This document shows, piece by piece, positions 1-11,330 of a stretch of 32,894 nucleotides of DNA. The notes under the pieces were generated by a model. That model searched no databases. It was given only the letters and a program-made list of their open reading frames with translations, and was not told where the DNA came from. Both the position numbers and the translations under genes were made by a program. The stretch is from Saccoglossus kowalevskii (taxonomy: Eukaryota > Hemichordata > Enteropneusta > Harrimaniidae): NCBI RefSeq assembly GCF_000003605.2, contig NW_003145799.1, positions 8,151 to 41,044 of the forward strand. Direction: 5' to 3'. Every line of letters starts with the position of its first letter. Position 1 is the stretch's first letter.

Positions 1-1275
1 AAAGTTAAAACACTGGATGCATTTTCCTACCTGTAACAGTACTTAGTACGCTACAGTTATTCTTAGTAAAAACACACATAAACTAATAACAATTAAATTA
101 GCGAGATGGGTTCGATGATGTTTTTGAATGTAGTATTCTCTATATGTTGTCTCTTTCAGAACAGTAATTTAGTGTATATTTCAAAAGCTTGAATTTAGAG
201 GGTCAAATTTGCAAGAAACTAGACAATCATTGTTTACATAATTACCACTTTACCACAAAAATGACGAACCTTGGGAACTGCGGCATTTCTGGATGAAAAA
301 TTCACCTAAGGCATTGCCGTAATCGAGTCCATCGAAATGTCTCCGATAATGGAAAGTTTTTTGTTTTTGTTTGTTTTGTTTTTTTTTTGTCCGCTAGTTA
401 TTTCCTACTTGGCACAATAAAAACACTGTAGTCAAGCTGTATTTTATAAACGAACATTAGGAATGCCTAAGGTTATCTACTGATATCACAGGACTATTTA
501 ATTGTGAGCGTGAAAAGAAAACAACTGTCATTTTGAGTATTACTCAGTTACGATTTACTTTGGATAGCTGCACAATTACCACGTTCGTTACGTAACATTA
601 GTATGAAAATTACCGCATTTCAATTTAACATCGAAGCGTGTTACAGGTCAAACTGGCCATCAACTTCGGTTTTATTAAAATTGTTTTGCAAGAGAAAACA
701 TAAATATAGTTCACAGAATGCAATTAAAAAATATTTACGTCGATGTCAAATCAACTACTTCGTATTGATTTTGCCTACGCTGAATCCAAGCTAAAATTTG
801 ATGTAAAAATTAGTTCTATCGGTTGTAACTAAATTATACATTATCAATTTTTTTGCAGTTGTGGTGGCGTAAAGGTAAGTTAATGCATTATACCACAACA
901 TCAATTCGATCCTTCGGCGGTTGGTCGTACATTATTTTATGTTCTACACCGTTGCGTTAGTAAAATGGTGTTATTATATTCGAATAATGAATAGCAAAAT
1001 AACACGAAATAAAAGCTAATTACAATAAAGTGACGACCGTTTTTCTTGAGTCTTGAGTGATGATACTGATGGCAATAGACGATAGAAGAATACGCATTGC
1101 CTGTGAAAGGAAAATCATCACTTGTTATATAGAAGGGTAAACAACATAATGTAAGCCGCACCAAAGATACACATTATGCAAATATCCAAGAAAAGGTAGC
1201 CGTAGTTATTTGTGTTAGCATTTTAAACACAACATTAGAACAGCGTCTCATGGAAATTTTGATCTTTTGAAAAAC

Positions 1276-1452
1276 ATGATGATGAGCCATGGTCTAAATT
1301 CGTTTTATCGAGTTTTGAAAAAAAAACAAGAAGAAAATGAAAATTCCCCATCAGAACTGTTGATTACTGGAAAACACATATGTACCATGTGTCATCAAAA
1401 TTTGATCAGTATCACTGGATCAGTGAAAATCCAAGGAGCACCTATAAATAGG
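1276..1452 (+). CDS. Possible coding exon with a CxxC motif, function unknown
   Basis: An open frame starts with three consecutive ATG codons at 1,276 and could run to a stop at 1,468-1,470, giving 64 codons. The peptide has a lysine/glutamate-rich stretch and then GKHICTMCHQNL, with a CxxC pair that could be half of a zinc knuckle. The sequence AATAGGGTAATT near 1,446-1,457 would serve as a splice donor, so the frame may be an internal or first exon rather than a whole gene. I recognise no family. It lies in an insert absent from the second copy, so a transposon-derived origin is likelier than a host gene. Random open frames of this size are expected in such DNA. Confidence 0.15.
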
Positions 1453-1576
1453 GTAATTTTTGCAAATTAGTTAACTAGTAAGCACAAACATGTAACTTAT
1501 CCCTGTGCATGTATTGGTGGAAAAGTTAAATTTTGTCTAATTGATATGCAATTAATGTAATTAACATGCATGGATT

Positions 1577-1930
1577 TTCTGTCAAAACAAATTTGGTCTA
1601 TGTAATATGTAAAAAGTTTCATTAGAATCTGTTTATTTCATTAGAAAAATATGTAAATGCCTAAAATTGGTTTATTAGTATGCGGATTAGGTTATTAATG
1701 CTCATATAAAAACAAGTTAGCTCTGTTCATTTTTCCGGAGGATCTATTTACCAAGTTCCACTGAAATCTGTTTAATAGTACATGAGAAAAAAGTGAAAAT
1801 GCTTAAATTTGGTAATTAATATTCACGGAATTTAACTGAACACTGAAAAGGTTTGAGCGTTTTCCCGGAGCATCTATGTACCAAGTTTCATCATAGTCTG
1901 ATAATTAGTTCTTGAGATATTAGTGGAACA
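1577..1930 (+). repeat. Three degenerate monomers of about 120-150 bp
   Basis: Three imperfect units follow one another. Each has a version of 'ATCTATnTACCAAGTTTCA', then a 'TCTGnTTAnTAGTnCnTGAGA' segment, then AT-rich filler. The clearest matches start at 1,741 and 1,870, with a weaker unit from about 1,590. The last unit leads into a short GC-richer tail with CAACG-type repeats at 1,955-1,975. This layout (a 'caagtttcat..gttcttgaga' monomer followed by a CGACnAC-rich tail) is common in non-autonomous invertebrate repeats. The family is not identified. Confidence 0.45.
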
Positions 1931-2288
1931 GTCACACACATTGATGCACTACTCGCAACGTCAACGACAACGACTCCGCTTTGCACACAAAAGACAGAAA
2001 GGGTTTCTCACTCCTCTCAAAAAGGACACTTGTGTTAAACCAATTTAGACTGCTCTAGGTAGTTACTTGCTAAACACCTAACATATTCCTAATCGATTTA
2101 AGGGTCAAATGCATCTATGTCTATAATGATGATGTGAATTTGCATGAAAGCAATCTATAAAATTAAAAGATAATTCATGTATTGATGGATAAAGAACTCG
2201 TAGTATTATCGACCCAATAAAAATAACGATTGTAAAATTGAGTTTATCATTAGTAATTGTTTAACATCAACTGCATAATCGTATTTAA

Positions 2289-3640
2289 GGTAGCGAGACT
2301 ATTATTTGCATACTTGTTTTCATCTTCCGATTTTTTAAGTTACCAGAATTCAAGCTAGTCAAAAGTGTATTTTTCATGCCCGTATCTGCATTCTAGATGC
2401 GTTGCTCAATCAAAAGAAAAACATTACTTTTTCTGTAAAAAAAATAATTACGCATTTATCCTGGTGATATGAAGTTCTTTATTTTCATTTTTCCTAGTTG
2501 TTCAATAGTCAGGTAATAAGTATACGTTATTTTCTTCTTAAAGACCTCGTATTTTGAAAAACATAAACTCGTAGAAAACGTCGATGAAGTCACAGCAAAG
2601 ATTTCCAAGCTTGCTTATCGGCGCAAGCGATTTGTTTTCACATTAAGGTCTGTTTGAACATGTGTAGGGCTTCCAAAGGCTATTGGAAAAAAATGAGATA
2701 GCTATAATTCGATAAAATCGGCAGATAAGAACACTGAAATCAATGATTTCTGTAGTAGCTGTGTGACCTTGTGTCTGACACATTCATATGCAAATGAAAA
2801 TCTGTGAAACACACAGGGGCGGAGACCAACCAAGTGTTTTCAAACACTCATTCTGTGTCAGATAGCTACTGATAACACATCCCAACTTAATGCATTACAT
2901 GAGATGGCGAAAGAGTGCAAGACCCCAAATGCAGACGGACAGCAGTTAATTTAGTTAAGGCCACGAAACATTCGGCAACGTAAACCAAATGCTTGAGCAC
3001 TCACACCGCAAACGGGTGTACAAAAAACACTCTCAGAACTTCGATTTGTTTTGAATAATTGAATTGATTGTTCAGGGCTTAGATTACTATAGCATAGACC
3101 ACAGTGATAGAGGGACTGTGCATGGACGTACTAACACGTCTATGACTATAGATAGTAGTCAGATTTCAGAGAGTGAACAATAACATTCATACTTCTCAGG
3201 ACTTTGCAATACTTCAACCGGGTGTGTGTGTGTGTGTGTTTGTGTGTGATTAGAACTACTAGCACGTCGGACCTTCCATGCCATAGTAGGCAGCGCGAAA
3301 AAAAATAATCATGAAGGTAATATTTTCACATTAGTGTTTTAACTGATCTCTGTCTCAATATGGAAGAACTCCATTTCCTATTAATTGTTTGCGCTACTGC
3401 AACAAAAGGGATGCAAATATCAACATAATGAATGGTGGCGAATAAACATTGCATTGTCTTGTGTTAATCTTAGAAACTTGTAGGCACAGATGAAACCTTT
3501 CTCGTTGATTTTGGCAAACACTACTGAGACTATCTTGATTCCCTTCAGAAAATCTACACTTTAACCAATTTACATGACATTCTATGTTCAATTAATAAAT
3601 AAATGTGAAAATTTTCGACACAAATAATAGTCTCACTACC
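2289..3640. mobile_element. 1,352-bp element with 20-bp terminal inverted repeats (non-autonomous DNA transposon or MITE)
   Basis: The left end reads GGTAGCGAGACTATTATTTG (2,289-2,308). The right end reads CAAATAATAGTCTCACTACC (3,621-3,640), its reverse complement with one mismatch. The paralogous site at about 21,975 is uninterrupted, so the segment behaves as an insertion. TA dinucleotides at 2,286-2,287 and 3,642-3,643 would fit a TA target duplication, but one unmatched base lies between each TA and the paired ends, so this is tentative. The interior has no transposase-like frame. It has a GT microsatellite (3,221-3,248) and a short palindrome (2,833-2,848). The superfamily is not determined; Tc1/mariner-type is possible if the TA duplication is real. 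Confidence 0.65.
3221..3248 (+). repeat. GT/TG microsatellite
   Basis: A nearly pure GT run with one interruption lies inside the 1,352-bp inverted-repeat element. Confidence 0.95.
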
Positions 3641-4029
3641 GTAAAAGTAAATACATTGAAATGGTTGAATGTCAATAATCTATATATCAAAAAAATTGCA
3701 TAATGTGAACAATTCTTCCAAAAAGTTTAGCGTTAAATGGACCTTAAATTAAAAATTGTGAAGATATTTAGATATTAATGATTTATTAAGTTTTAAATAT
3801 AGTTTTATAACAGAAAGGGACTCAACCGTGTACAACAATCTACTTCTTGGTGAAATTTAAAATGTTTTTATATATGATGAAGTTGCTTAGTTATAAACTG
3901 TAAAGTTGTTTCAAAATATGACACAGTTTTTTCCTTACTTTAAAATAATTTTAAGTGTATTATGAGACACAATATGTATGTTCTTATAATGGCAAATGAG
4001 TTATTGTACAACATTAATCTTTTAAAATA

Positions 4030-4330
4030 AAACTTTTAAAGTGTTTATTATCTGTATAATTGCGTGAAATGTATATCATTATAACACTTGTAGTTAGTAT
4101 TTAGGGATGTTTTTATTATCACAACACTTTAAAAAGTGATTTTACTAGACACACATTTTGAAAAGTGTTTTCACCAGGAACATGTATTAAAAGTACTTAA
4201 TGTCAGAACCATTTTGAAAGTGCTTTAACTAGACACACATATTATAACGCAAAACACAAACTGAATAGTGCTTGTAAAAGAAACACATTTTAAAACGTAT
4301 TTACACAGATAACATGGTAACAAGCTTTAA
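4030..4330 (+). repeat. Degenerate minisatellite-like tract within block D
   Basis: Units resembling 'ACACATTTTGAAAAGTGTTTT' recur at irregular spacing near 4,149, 4,208 and 4,290. They are mixed with 'ACTAGACACACAT' at 4,145 and 4,228. The matching part of copy 2 (22,100-22,330) has the same words in a different arrangement, which suggests local expansion and loss after the duplication. No coding potential was seen. Confidence 0.45.
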
Positions 4331-4520
4331 AATTATTATTTTGGAAAACAAAATATATATCAAACAAATACGGCGTTTCATGAATTTTGCACTATTGTAC
4401 AGCAAACATAACATACGATAAAAAAATCACATATTTCTAAATATAAATATTAATAAGGTAAGTTCGACTATAACATTTAAAAAGACAGACATATATAGTA
4501 CTTGTAAAAAATATTATCAA

Positions 4521-5213
4521 TCGCAAGAAGAAGGGCCATCAACTTATTCGCAACTGAACAAATGTGTTTATGTAATTTAAACCTTTCATGAAACTGTAGA
4601 TGTAATAATTGTGAAAATTGAGCAATAAAGTGTAACTGAAGTGATACAATGTGTACAGAATTATAGCTTATAGCCTTTTTGAACGTGGAAATGTATACAC
4701 AATAGTTATGGCCTGCTGTAGACTTCTTGTGTCAGTGATTTGCTATCCTGACGCAATATGTATACAATGTTGCTCTCTGGGTTCAAGAAATAAATATTAC
4801 AATTTACATGGTCAGACGATGATATATGAATGATTACGAGTGTAGTCAATATTTGAACCGTACAACAGTGGCCATGGAGTAATTTGATTCATGCAGTATT
4901 CATTCTGCAGTATCATCAAGAAGCAGTATTAGTATCGATGCTTAGTAATATAGATTGATTAAGTTCATTTTAACTCATTCAACTTTCAAAAGTACTTCTG
5001 ATCTGAACTAACTTTTGTAATGTTCTTTGCTATTGCAATTTAATAATATTTTGTAGTTATAATTTTTTACAAAGTTTGCATATATATCATAATTATTTTT
5101 TACGCGTATCATGTCACATATTGTGTTTGAATGTCACCATGGTATCGCTGACCTCTGTCAGCTTTCACATATTTTTTTTTAAATTCAAAATTATGTTAGA
5201 TGTTTATGAGCTT
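4521..5213. other. AT-rich DNA between blocks D and C1, containing an E-type repeat
   Basis: There is no supported gene. The stretch 4,650-4,830 resembles 6,775-6,965: both have GTGTACAGA, AGCTTA, a TTCAAGAAATA word and a TTACAATTTACA-like word. It weakly resembles 7,500-7,600 too. The 60-codon frame at 4,651-4,833 lies in this repeat and is disrupted in the other copies, so I do not call it coding. Confidence 0.5.
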
Positions 5214-6120
5214 AAGGGAATCATAGAATGGGTGAATATTTTTCTTTCTATATTTGGAATCAACTTTAAACACTTATTATCTAGTAGGATCTGTATTGGA
5301 CATATATAAATAATTACCAATAATGAAAAAAATAGTGAGCAATTGAATTATGTATTTATTATTTTTGTCAGCTCTCCAAATAACTACAATGACAGGCATA
5401 CCATATTTGCCCAAAACCATTGTTATAGTAGTGTGATTTAAGAGCAGGTAACGTAAACATTATTAAAACTGCATGACATAACGGACATTCTGTTCCTATT
5501 TCTGCTCAGTTTAGAAATTTATATACATAGGTGTTATATATACGAATGAATCATATTTAGTTTTGTAAGTTGGCATGAGTAATTTAATTATAACAGATAT
5601 TGTAATTCCAATAGTATTTGTTAGAGATTGCATATTAATAACATTTTCAAATATAATAAAAGTGTTATGGCAATGACGATATTCTAAACTTGATATAATC
5701 TATTTAGCATATATATGTGTAATTTTAATTAAAATAATAATTGCTTTAAATTGATAACTCAAGCTGTTACTATATTGCTTTTCACTAAATAACAGGAGAG
5801 AAATCTGAAACATCATGATATAATATATTGCACAGCGTTCATGCTGTTGTCGCCGTCATTTATGTGGGCTTTAAAACTTTTATTCAAGAATGTCATATCA
5901 ATCAAGTAATTAAACTGAATAAAAATGTGAACATATATGTTATACTGTAGCCTGAATGAATAGAAAATACAGGGATTTGCATATAATCCATTGCATATCT
6001 GTATTGTAATTGATTTATGTTCAATGTATTTTTTAGAAGTAAAAATGAATCAATAAATATCATTTAGAGTGCAGTTGCAGCTGCACAAATCAACTGATAT
6101 GTTATGTCTGGTAAGGTTTA
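5214..6120 (+). repeat. C-family dispersed repeat, copy C1
   Basis: It starts with AAGGGAATCATA, shared with 9,293. It contains 'GAATGAATCATATTTAG' (also near 9,407 and 29,775), then a TTAGCATAT..AATTTTAATTAAAATAATAATT segment shared with 9,656-9,700. A segment reading 'AGAAAATACAG.GATTTGCATATAATC' is shared with C3 at 18,449. No protein frame is conserved between copies. The family is unknown; it may be a long non-autonomous element or part of a larger satellite-like unit. Confidence 0.65.
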
Positions 6121-8570
6121 AATTTAACGTGGACAATGCGAGCATGTGTCTTTATCCACAACTACTCGAAGAACAAATTCCAGGCGCTACATATCTGTTC
6201 TGCACGCTGTTCGTCAGACTTTTTCAGCTTTTTATTGTTTTAGTGTTCCGACAATATGTAAATAACCACAATGGTATGATATATGTTGATTCATATGTAA
6301 ACACTTCATAATACTAGGTTAACCCGACATATACTCCTGAATGTGATCAGCGTATTTACCTTTGCCCACACACGATATTGTCAGTTTATGTTATTGAATA
6401 CCTTGTTGACATTACACCATACCTGAATACATTTTAATTTTCATTTGTTAAGGGCGTCGATAATTTATGTTAGAATCTGCATAATGATGTGTATGCACAA
6501 TATTTAATTCTGAACTGTACCTGTATATGTTTGTATTTTCCAGCATTACTGAAAACTATTACAAGTGAAAAATAGTTCGCATTGTGAGGTTACCTATCAT
6601 ACATATAACTTGCTACCTTGGAACATATATTTATAAAAATAATGTAATCACAGAAAAATAGTATTTAGACATGTATTATTGTATGTGTTATTCAGGTGTA
6701 TACTGAATTACGTTTCTCGTTTTTAAAAGTTACATGTGATGATCTGCTATTTTCTTGAACTAGAAGGCTATTATGGCTAGCTTTGTGTACAGAGATATAG
6801 CTTAAATTCATTTGGAACGCAGGAATGGAAACACAATTTTGTAAAAACAATGGCATGGTGCAGAACGGCATCTTGTGCTAGTGCTTTAACAGCCTGCCCA
6901 AATATGTTGCTGTGTTCAAGAAATACATATTGTAATTTACAATGTGCGATGACAATATATAGATGTTTACGCGTTTAGTCAAGGAACAAGGACAGATTTG
7001 AACTGAAAAAAATGGCAATTGTGACATAATTGGTATTTTAGTATTATATCGGCATTTTTGGAGGAGCCAATATATTTCCTCATGTTTTAAATTTTATTTA
7101 TTTATTTATAAATTTTTTTGCTATTGTTTAATATCTGTAAAATCAATATACAAGCATAACGTAGTAGTCACCAGTTATATAATAAACAATGTGAACATAT
7201 ATTTTTACATATTAACGACTTAATCAATTTTACAATTTATATTAACAAGCGAAAATTTACCTAAATTCTCGTGGTTCTAATAGATAGAATGTACACACAT
7301 TCATATTATGGTTAGGCTTAAATTTAATGTACAAGTTTGAAAATAGTTCGTACTGCAGACAGACACGTCATATTGTGTGTTACACAACTGTATACATGAA
7401 TTGTCTGTATTAATGTTGGAAGTGTATACTATATTTATCTTTATTTTGAGTCAAGATACTGAAATGAACGATTGAATCAGCAGTGTTAATTGCACATAAT
7501 TGCGGTGCTCTGCCATTCTGTCCAAATAATCCAAACGATTACAATGCTGCTCTCTATATTCAAGTTAGGCATATGTTCGTGAAAAGAATAAAGGGCAAAA
7601 GCGGCTACTCTGAACGCAATAGCAAGTGTCATTAAGTTAATTGGACATAAGTGGCAGAAATGCGGGTGGTGCGACAGTTTGTGCCAGTTCAACAACAACT
7701 ACTACTATAACAACAACAACAACAATCACTACTATTCACTACTTGTATATGCCAAACTGATATATTTTTTTTACCATTGCCAAGTACAAACAAAAATACA
7801 GACATTTTGCATAGAAAAATGTGAAAGACGCAATAATGGTTTTACTGGAACAACAGCAACAACAACAATATTACTAAGAAACCAGCGGTGGTCCGAGTAC
7901 ACCCATTTTTCACCTTGCCTGCTGAGTGAAATTTTAGAAATATTCCGCACAAATCAATAGCATGTCATTATTGTCTCCTTGAAAGTGATAACATCGTCCA
8001 GCGTACTTGCATGAATACATAATATTGATGATATATGGATTCGTTTAAAGCAATTGTTCGTTAAGAAGACAAATGTTGTTATGTAAAATAAAATGCTTAC
8101 AATATTGATAATGTGAACTAGTGTGACAGCAATTTAAACAATTAGGAGATACTTGTAATCACGGTGAATAAACTGAAGGTAATTATGTAGTGATATGCAT
8201 TAGAACAACTTGGAGATAAATTAATAAATGGGATAAAACTGATAAATTATTTTGCAAAAAACAACGCTTAAAAGTTAATATTTAACTAATGAAGTTTGTA
8301 TCTCATGAACATCAAGACAATCGTTAATATTTCGTGAAATAAGTTATGTATAACACATATTTCTTTATTTCATTCGGCATCTTTGATGGATCCGATATAT
8401 TTCCTCATGTTTGTAATTTGCTTATTAGTTATTATGTAATCTGTGAAATAATTATACAAGTATAGCGTAGTTTTCACCTTAATCTAAACAATGTTAACGT
8501 ATCACAGATATATTAAGTTATAAGTATTATTTTATATAAAGCGAAACACGAATGACATGGTCCATGAGAT
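6121..8570. repeat. Nested partial duplications of the C/E/F repeats
   Basis: This gene-free stretch repeats itself. Positions 7,055-7,215 match 8,380-8,510 (shared 'ATATATTTCCTCATGTTT' and a TATACAAG..AGCGTAGT-like word). Positions 7,285-7,470 match 10,015-10,260 (shared 'TTCATATTnTGGT', 'GTACTGCA.ACAGAC' and 'TATACTATATTT'). It corresponds to a part of copy 1 that has no equivalent beside the gypsy nest in copy 2. Small frames here (6,069-6,311 and 7,486-7,698) are not conserved between repeat copies. Confidence 0.5.
7688..7730 (+). repeat. AAC/ACT trinucleotide microsatellite
   Basis: CAA/ACT triplets run here, and a second short CAACAACAACAA tract lies at 7,852-7,868. Together they create the Asn- and Thr-rich frame at 7,679-7,960, which I regard as an artefact of the repeat. 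Confidence 0.85.
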
Positions 8571-8614
8571 CAAACGTCGAAATCAACGCTGCGTTGATTG
8601 AAAGTTATTATTTT

Positions 8615-8920
8615 TTAGTTCCCATCTGATGACTGAGAAGAATCAATTACATATATCCGACGTCTTTTCGGTGGAATTGTTGAACTATCATTGTTGTAAA
8701 TGTTGTATTGTACGTGTACATTAAATACTCCGCCGGAGATGGGGCCTCCAAATATCGGTGTTGATTGTGAAAGCAAGGTCGAGGCATGGTGGATTATATT
8801 GGTTGATGTCAACTGGGACGCGATGTTACATTGTGACTGAGGTTGCATGACAAAAGGTATGGATGGCTGTATTGATGTTTGGCGCGGGTTTGCTATAACA
8901 TTCAAACTCGCATTTATCGT
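8615..8920 (-). pseudogene. Possible C-terminal fragment of a Crypton/DUF3504-type (ZMYM/QRICH1-like) protein
   Basis: A minus-strand frame open from a stop at 8,921-8,923 to TAA at 8,615-8,617 encodes about 100 residues. The peptide is Ser/Thr/Gln/Pro-rich, then has a GGPISGGVFNVHVQYNIYNN segment, then PPKRRRIYVIDSSQSSD. A low-complexity stretch, a short hydrophobic 'G..FNV.V..N' segment, a basic KRRR patch and a Ser/Asp tail resemble the ends of the expanded DUF3504 tyrosine-recombinase-like proteins of invertebrates; this is recalled family knowledge, not a search result. The frame has no ATG near its start and no recombinase domain upstream, so it is either a last exon or a 5'-truncated transposon fragment. 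Codon use is less AT-extreme than the surroundings, which supports real former coding. Confidence 0.35.
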
Positions 8921-8954
8921 TCAGGTGATGACGGTGCGAAAGATTTCTGGGTTT

Positions 8955-9240
8955 TTTAAAGGGATGCATTGCCACCGAATAATAGTCTGTTGAAAGTGTC
9001 AAGCATGAAATAATTAGGGGACAAAACCAAAGCTACATTACCGGGAACACATATCAATGGACTTTATTATCGACAGTGCATGACGTTAATTTCAGCCGGA
9101 AATTCCACATTGTGATCTTGCAATCGCGGATTTAGCGATTTTTGTTGTCACGTGGTATGACTGTCCAGTTTGTGCGAACTTGTCCCTCTGTACTTAGGCT
9201 TTTAGATCATATTCGCTAAATTACGGTTCAGAATGAAACA
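8955..9240 (-). repeat. Inverted partial copy of block D (D3)
   Basis: Read on the minus strand, this stretch matches 20,785-21,070 (and 150-420 less well). Shared words are GAACCGTAATTTAGCG, ACAAACTGGACAGTCAT, ATCCGCGATTG and AAGTCCATTGA, followed by CTAATTATTTC. The presumed coding fragment at 8,615-8,920 lies just downstream on the same strand. The two may have been moved together as one inserted unit. Confidence 0.6.
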
Positions 9241-9293
9241 AAAGAAAGAAAATGTTTTATTCCAAAACGTCATCAAACTCTTCTCGCATCTTT

Positions 9294-10260
9294 AAGGGAA
9301 TCATACCATTCGTGAATATTTTGCTTTCCATATTTGGAATCTACTTCAAAAACTTATTAAGCGTCATTCTGTTCCTATTGGTGCTCCATTTAACACTTAA
9401 TATAAACGAATGAATCATATTTAGTTTCGCAAGTAGACATGAGTAATTTAATTATAAATCATATTGTAATTTTAATAGAATTTGTTCAAGAAAAAAGAAA
9501 AAAATTAACAGTGAATATAATAGAGATAGTTCCATGTTAATAATTATGTTCATTATCCAATATTTTATCTTTCACAAATTGTGCATATTCTCAACATTTT
9601 GAAATCTAATAAAATTGTCATGGCAATGATGTTTTCATTAAACTGAAATAATTAATTTAGCATATGCATGAGTAGTTTTAATTAAAATAATAATTACTTT
9701 CAATTGAAACACATGTGTTGCCATATTTCGTTACACTAAACAATACCAGGGAAATCAGAAACACCATGCTATAATACGCTTTAGTTTTCATGAATTTCAA
9801 ATAAGATTTTGATGCAATTTGGTTCATTCGAAAACAAATATCTCAGAATGCCATTCCAATCAGGTAATTTAACTGAACCAAAATATGAGCATATATTTAT
9901 ATCGTGCATATATAATTTGTCATATATCGTGTTGTGATTGATTTATACTCAGTGTATTATTTGGAACCCACCATGAATATCCCAGTATTCAGGTGGTTCA
10001 CATAAATGAAGTGTACATCCGTTCATATTCTGGTAAGTGTGTTCTTGTGATGTTGTAACCCATTTTCTACTAACCGCACTTATCCATTGGGAAGTACAGA
10101 TGGTAATCCTAAATTCACTATTCAAATGAAATCAAATGATTTTGTACTGCAAACAGACCCATATATTGCGTGACATGTTTTTTTTAAACATGTACTGCCT
10201 GCTTTAATGGTGGAAGTATATACTATATTTCTCTATTTTTCGAGTCAAAGGAGCGGAGTT
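9294..10260 (+). repeat. C-family dispersed repeat, copy C2
   Basis: It starts with AAGGGAATCATACC, as in C1. It shares 'ATGAATATCCCAGTATTCAG' (9,972) with C4 (30,199), and a shorter ATGAATATCCCAG with C3 (18,830). It continues without a break into block A1, just as C4 continues into A2. C2 plus A1 and C4 plus A2 are therefore the paired parts of the large duplication. No coding frame is shared. Confidence 0.7.
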
Positions 10261-10279
10261 GCCAAAGGAGCGGAGTTGC
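10246..10279 (+). repeat. Perfect 17-bp tandem duplication
   Basis: CAAAGGAGCGGAGTTGC occurs twice back to back with no mismatch. The corresponding place in copy 2 (near 30,685) lacks it, so it is a local event in copy 1. Confidence 0.9.
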
Positions 10280-10693
10280 ATCTCTAGTTAAATAACGGAT
10301 CACTGAGACATTGCAATGCAACAGAAAGAAATGAAAGCAGCAATCAAAATATCTTCACAATTTTGATTTCATTCCTTCACTGTATATACTCCAAGTGTCT
10401 AGCAAAATTTTCTTTTCATTGATTAAAAAGATAGAAACCTTTTATGTTGTTATTGTGATGATATATTTTCACTAAACTGTCTTAGCCTCTGACAATGGCA
10501 GAGCTCAACTGAAAACTTTCAAAATAAGCATGCAATCAGAGAATATTGTTATTAGTTTTGTACTGACTCTAATCTCACAACTCTCATATAAACAGGGACA
10601 ACACATGCCTCCCGTATTAAGAAATAGACGTTCGTGTCCATAACAAAATAAATTTAGCATATACAAAATGATGTACCACCGGTGTGTTCCATC

Positions 10694-10747
10694 CATGTGT
10701 GAAAGCTCATAGAGGTCGGTGGTACCATGGAAACACTAGATGCTTAC
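10694..10747 (+). repeat. Recurrent ~50-bp module, instance 1
   Basis: The order is CATGTnnnAAAGCTCAT, AGAGGTCGGTGGTACCAT, GGAAAC, GATGCTTAC. Close relatives occur at 12,013-12,068, 31,057-31,105 and 32,162-32,216 on the plus strand, and at 13,721-13,772 inverted. The centre has a nuclear-receptor-like half-site (AGGTCA in most instances, AGGTCG here). Confidence 0.7.
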
Positions 10748-10930
10748 AAAATATATGACTATCAATTTTTGTTTTGTTACAGTACTCAGTACTCAAAGAC
10801 TTGAAATTGTCATCAAATTAATATTTATTTCATTAACCATATGTTTTTGTTATTTTGAATAATATTATAACAAAATGAAAAAGTAGAATAATAATACAAA
10901 ACAAAATAAGGAAAATCACAAAAAAATCAA

Positions 10931-11330
10931 TATCATTTTAATTGAAAAATAACAATAAGTAGAAAAATAATTCCGAATGTGAGTAGTGTGATGTAAACAT
11001 GTAAATTTCTAAAAAGTAAACATTGTAAGTTGAACTGAGCAGTAGCCCTAATTTTAAAAATTTTATGGTGGCCATACTGCAGACCGATACCAGCAGTTGA
11101 TAATGAATACAAAAATAATTTCGAAATTTAGTGTTTCAATATCATTTAAATTGAAAAATAACAATAAATAGAAAAAATATTCCGAATGTGAGTAGTGTGA
11201 TGTAAACATGTAAATTTCTAAAAAGTAAACATTGTAAGTTGAACTGATCGGTAGCCTTTATTTTAACAAATGAATGGTACCCATAGTGCAGGACGATACC
11301 AGCAGATTATAATGAATAAATGAAATCGTT
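10931..11330 (+). repeat. Local tandem duplication with a period of 209 bp
   Basis: Unit 1 starts at 10,931 (TATCATTTTAATTGAAAAAT) and unit 2 at 11,140 (TATCATTTAAATTGAAAAAT). Both contain a near-identical run around 'AGTAGTGTGATGTAAACATG' and later 'CGATACCAGCAG'. Block A2 has a single copy, starting near 31,351. The tandem event is therefore specific to copy 1, or was reduced in copy 2. Confidence 0.85.

Larger units (their letters stand above)
795..2104. repeat. Copy-1-specific insert of about 1.3 kb, repeat-derived in its second half
   Basis: The paralogous block at 21,770-21,830 lacks this stretch, so it was gained by copy 1 or lost from copy 2. The first half holds one possible small exon (see 1,276-1,452). 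The second half holds degenerate monomers. I could not define terminal repeats or a target-site duplication. The exact edges are uncertain by some tens of bases because the flanks are diverged. Confidence 0.5.
1..4520 (+). repeat. Block D, copy 1 of window-scale direct duplication
   Basis: This block aligns along its length with 20,627-22,500. The shared text starts at the first bases (an AAAACACT..GGATG stretch) and includes the phrase TTGTCTCTTTCAGAAC at about 150 and 20,771. It runs through 'CATGAAAGCAAT' near 2,144 and 21,841 to 'AAGTTCGACTATAACATTT' near 4,460 and 22,445. Copy 1 is longer because it carries two private inserts, 795-2,104 and 2,289-3,640. No convincing reading frame is shared by the two copies, so the block is probably non-coding. 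Small ORFs inside it, such as 603-794, are not conserved as frames. Confidence 0.8.

Noticed and set aside
7679-7960. 93-codon plus-strand frame rich in Asn and Tyr
   Set aside because: It is created by AAC/ACT microsatellites at 7,688-7,730 and 7,852-7,868.
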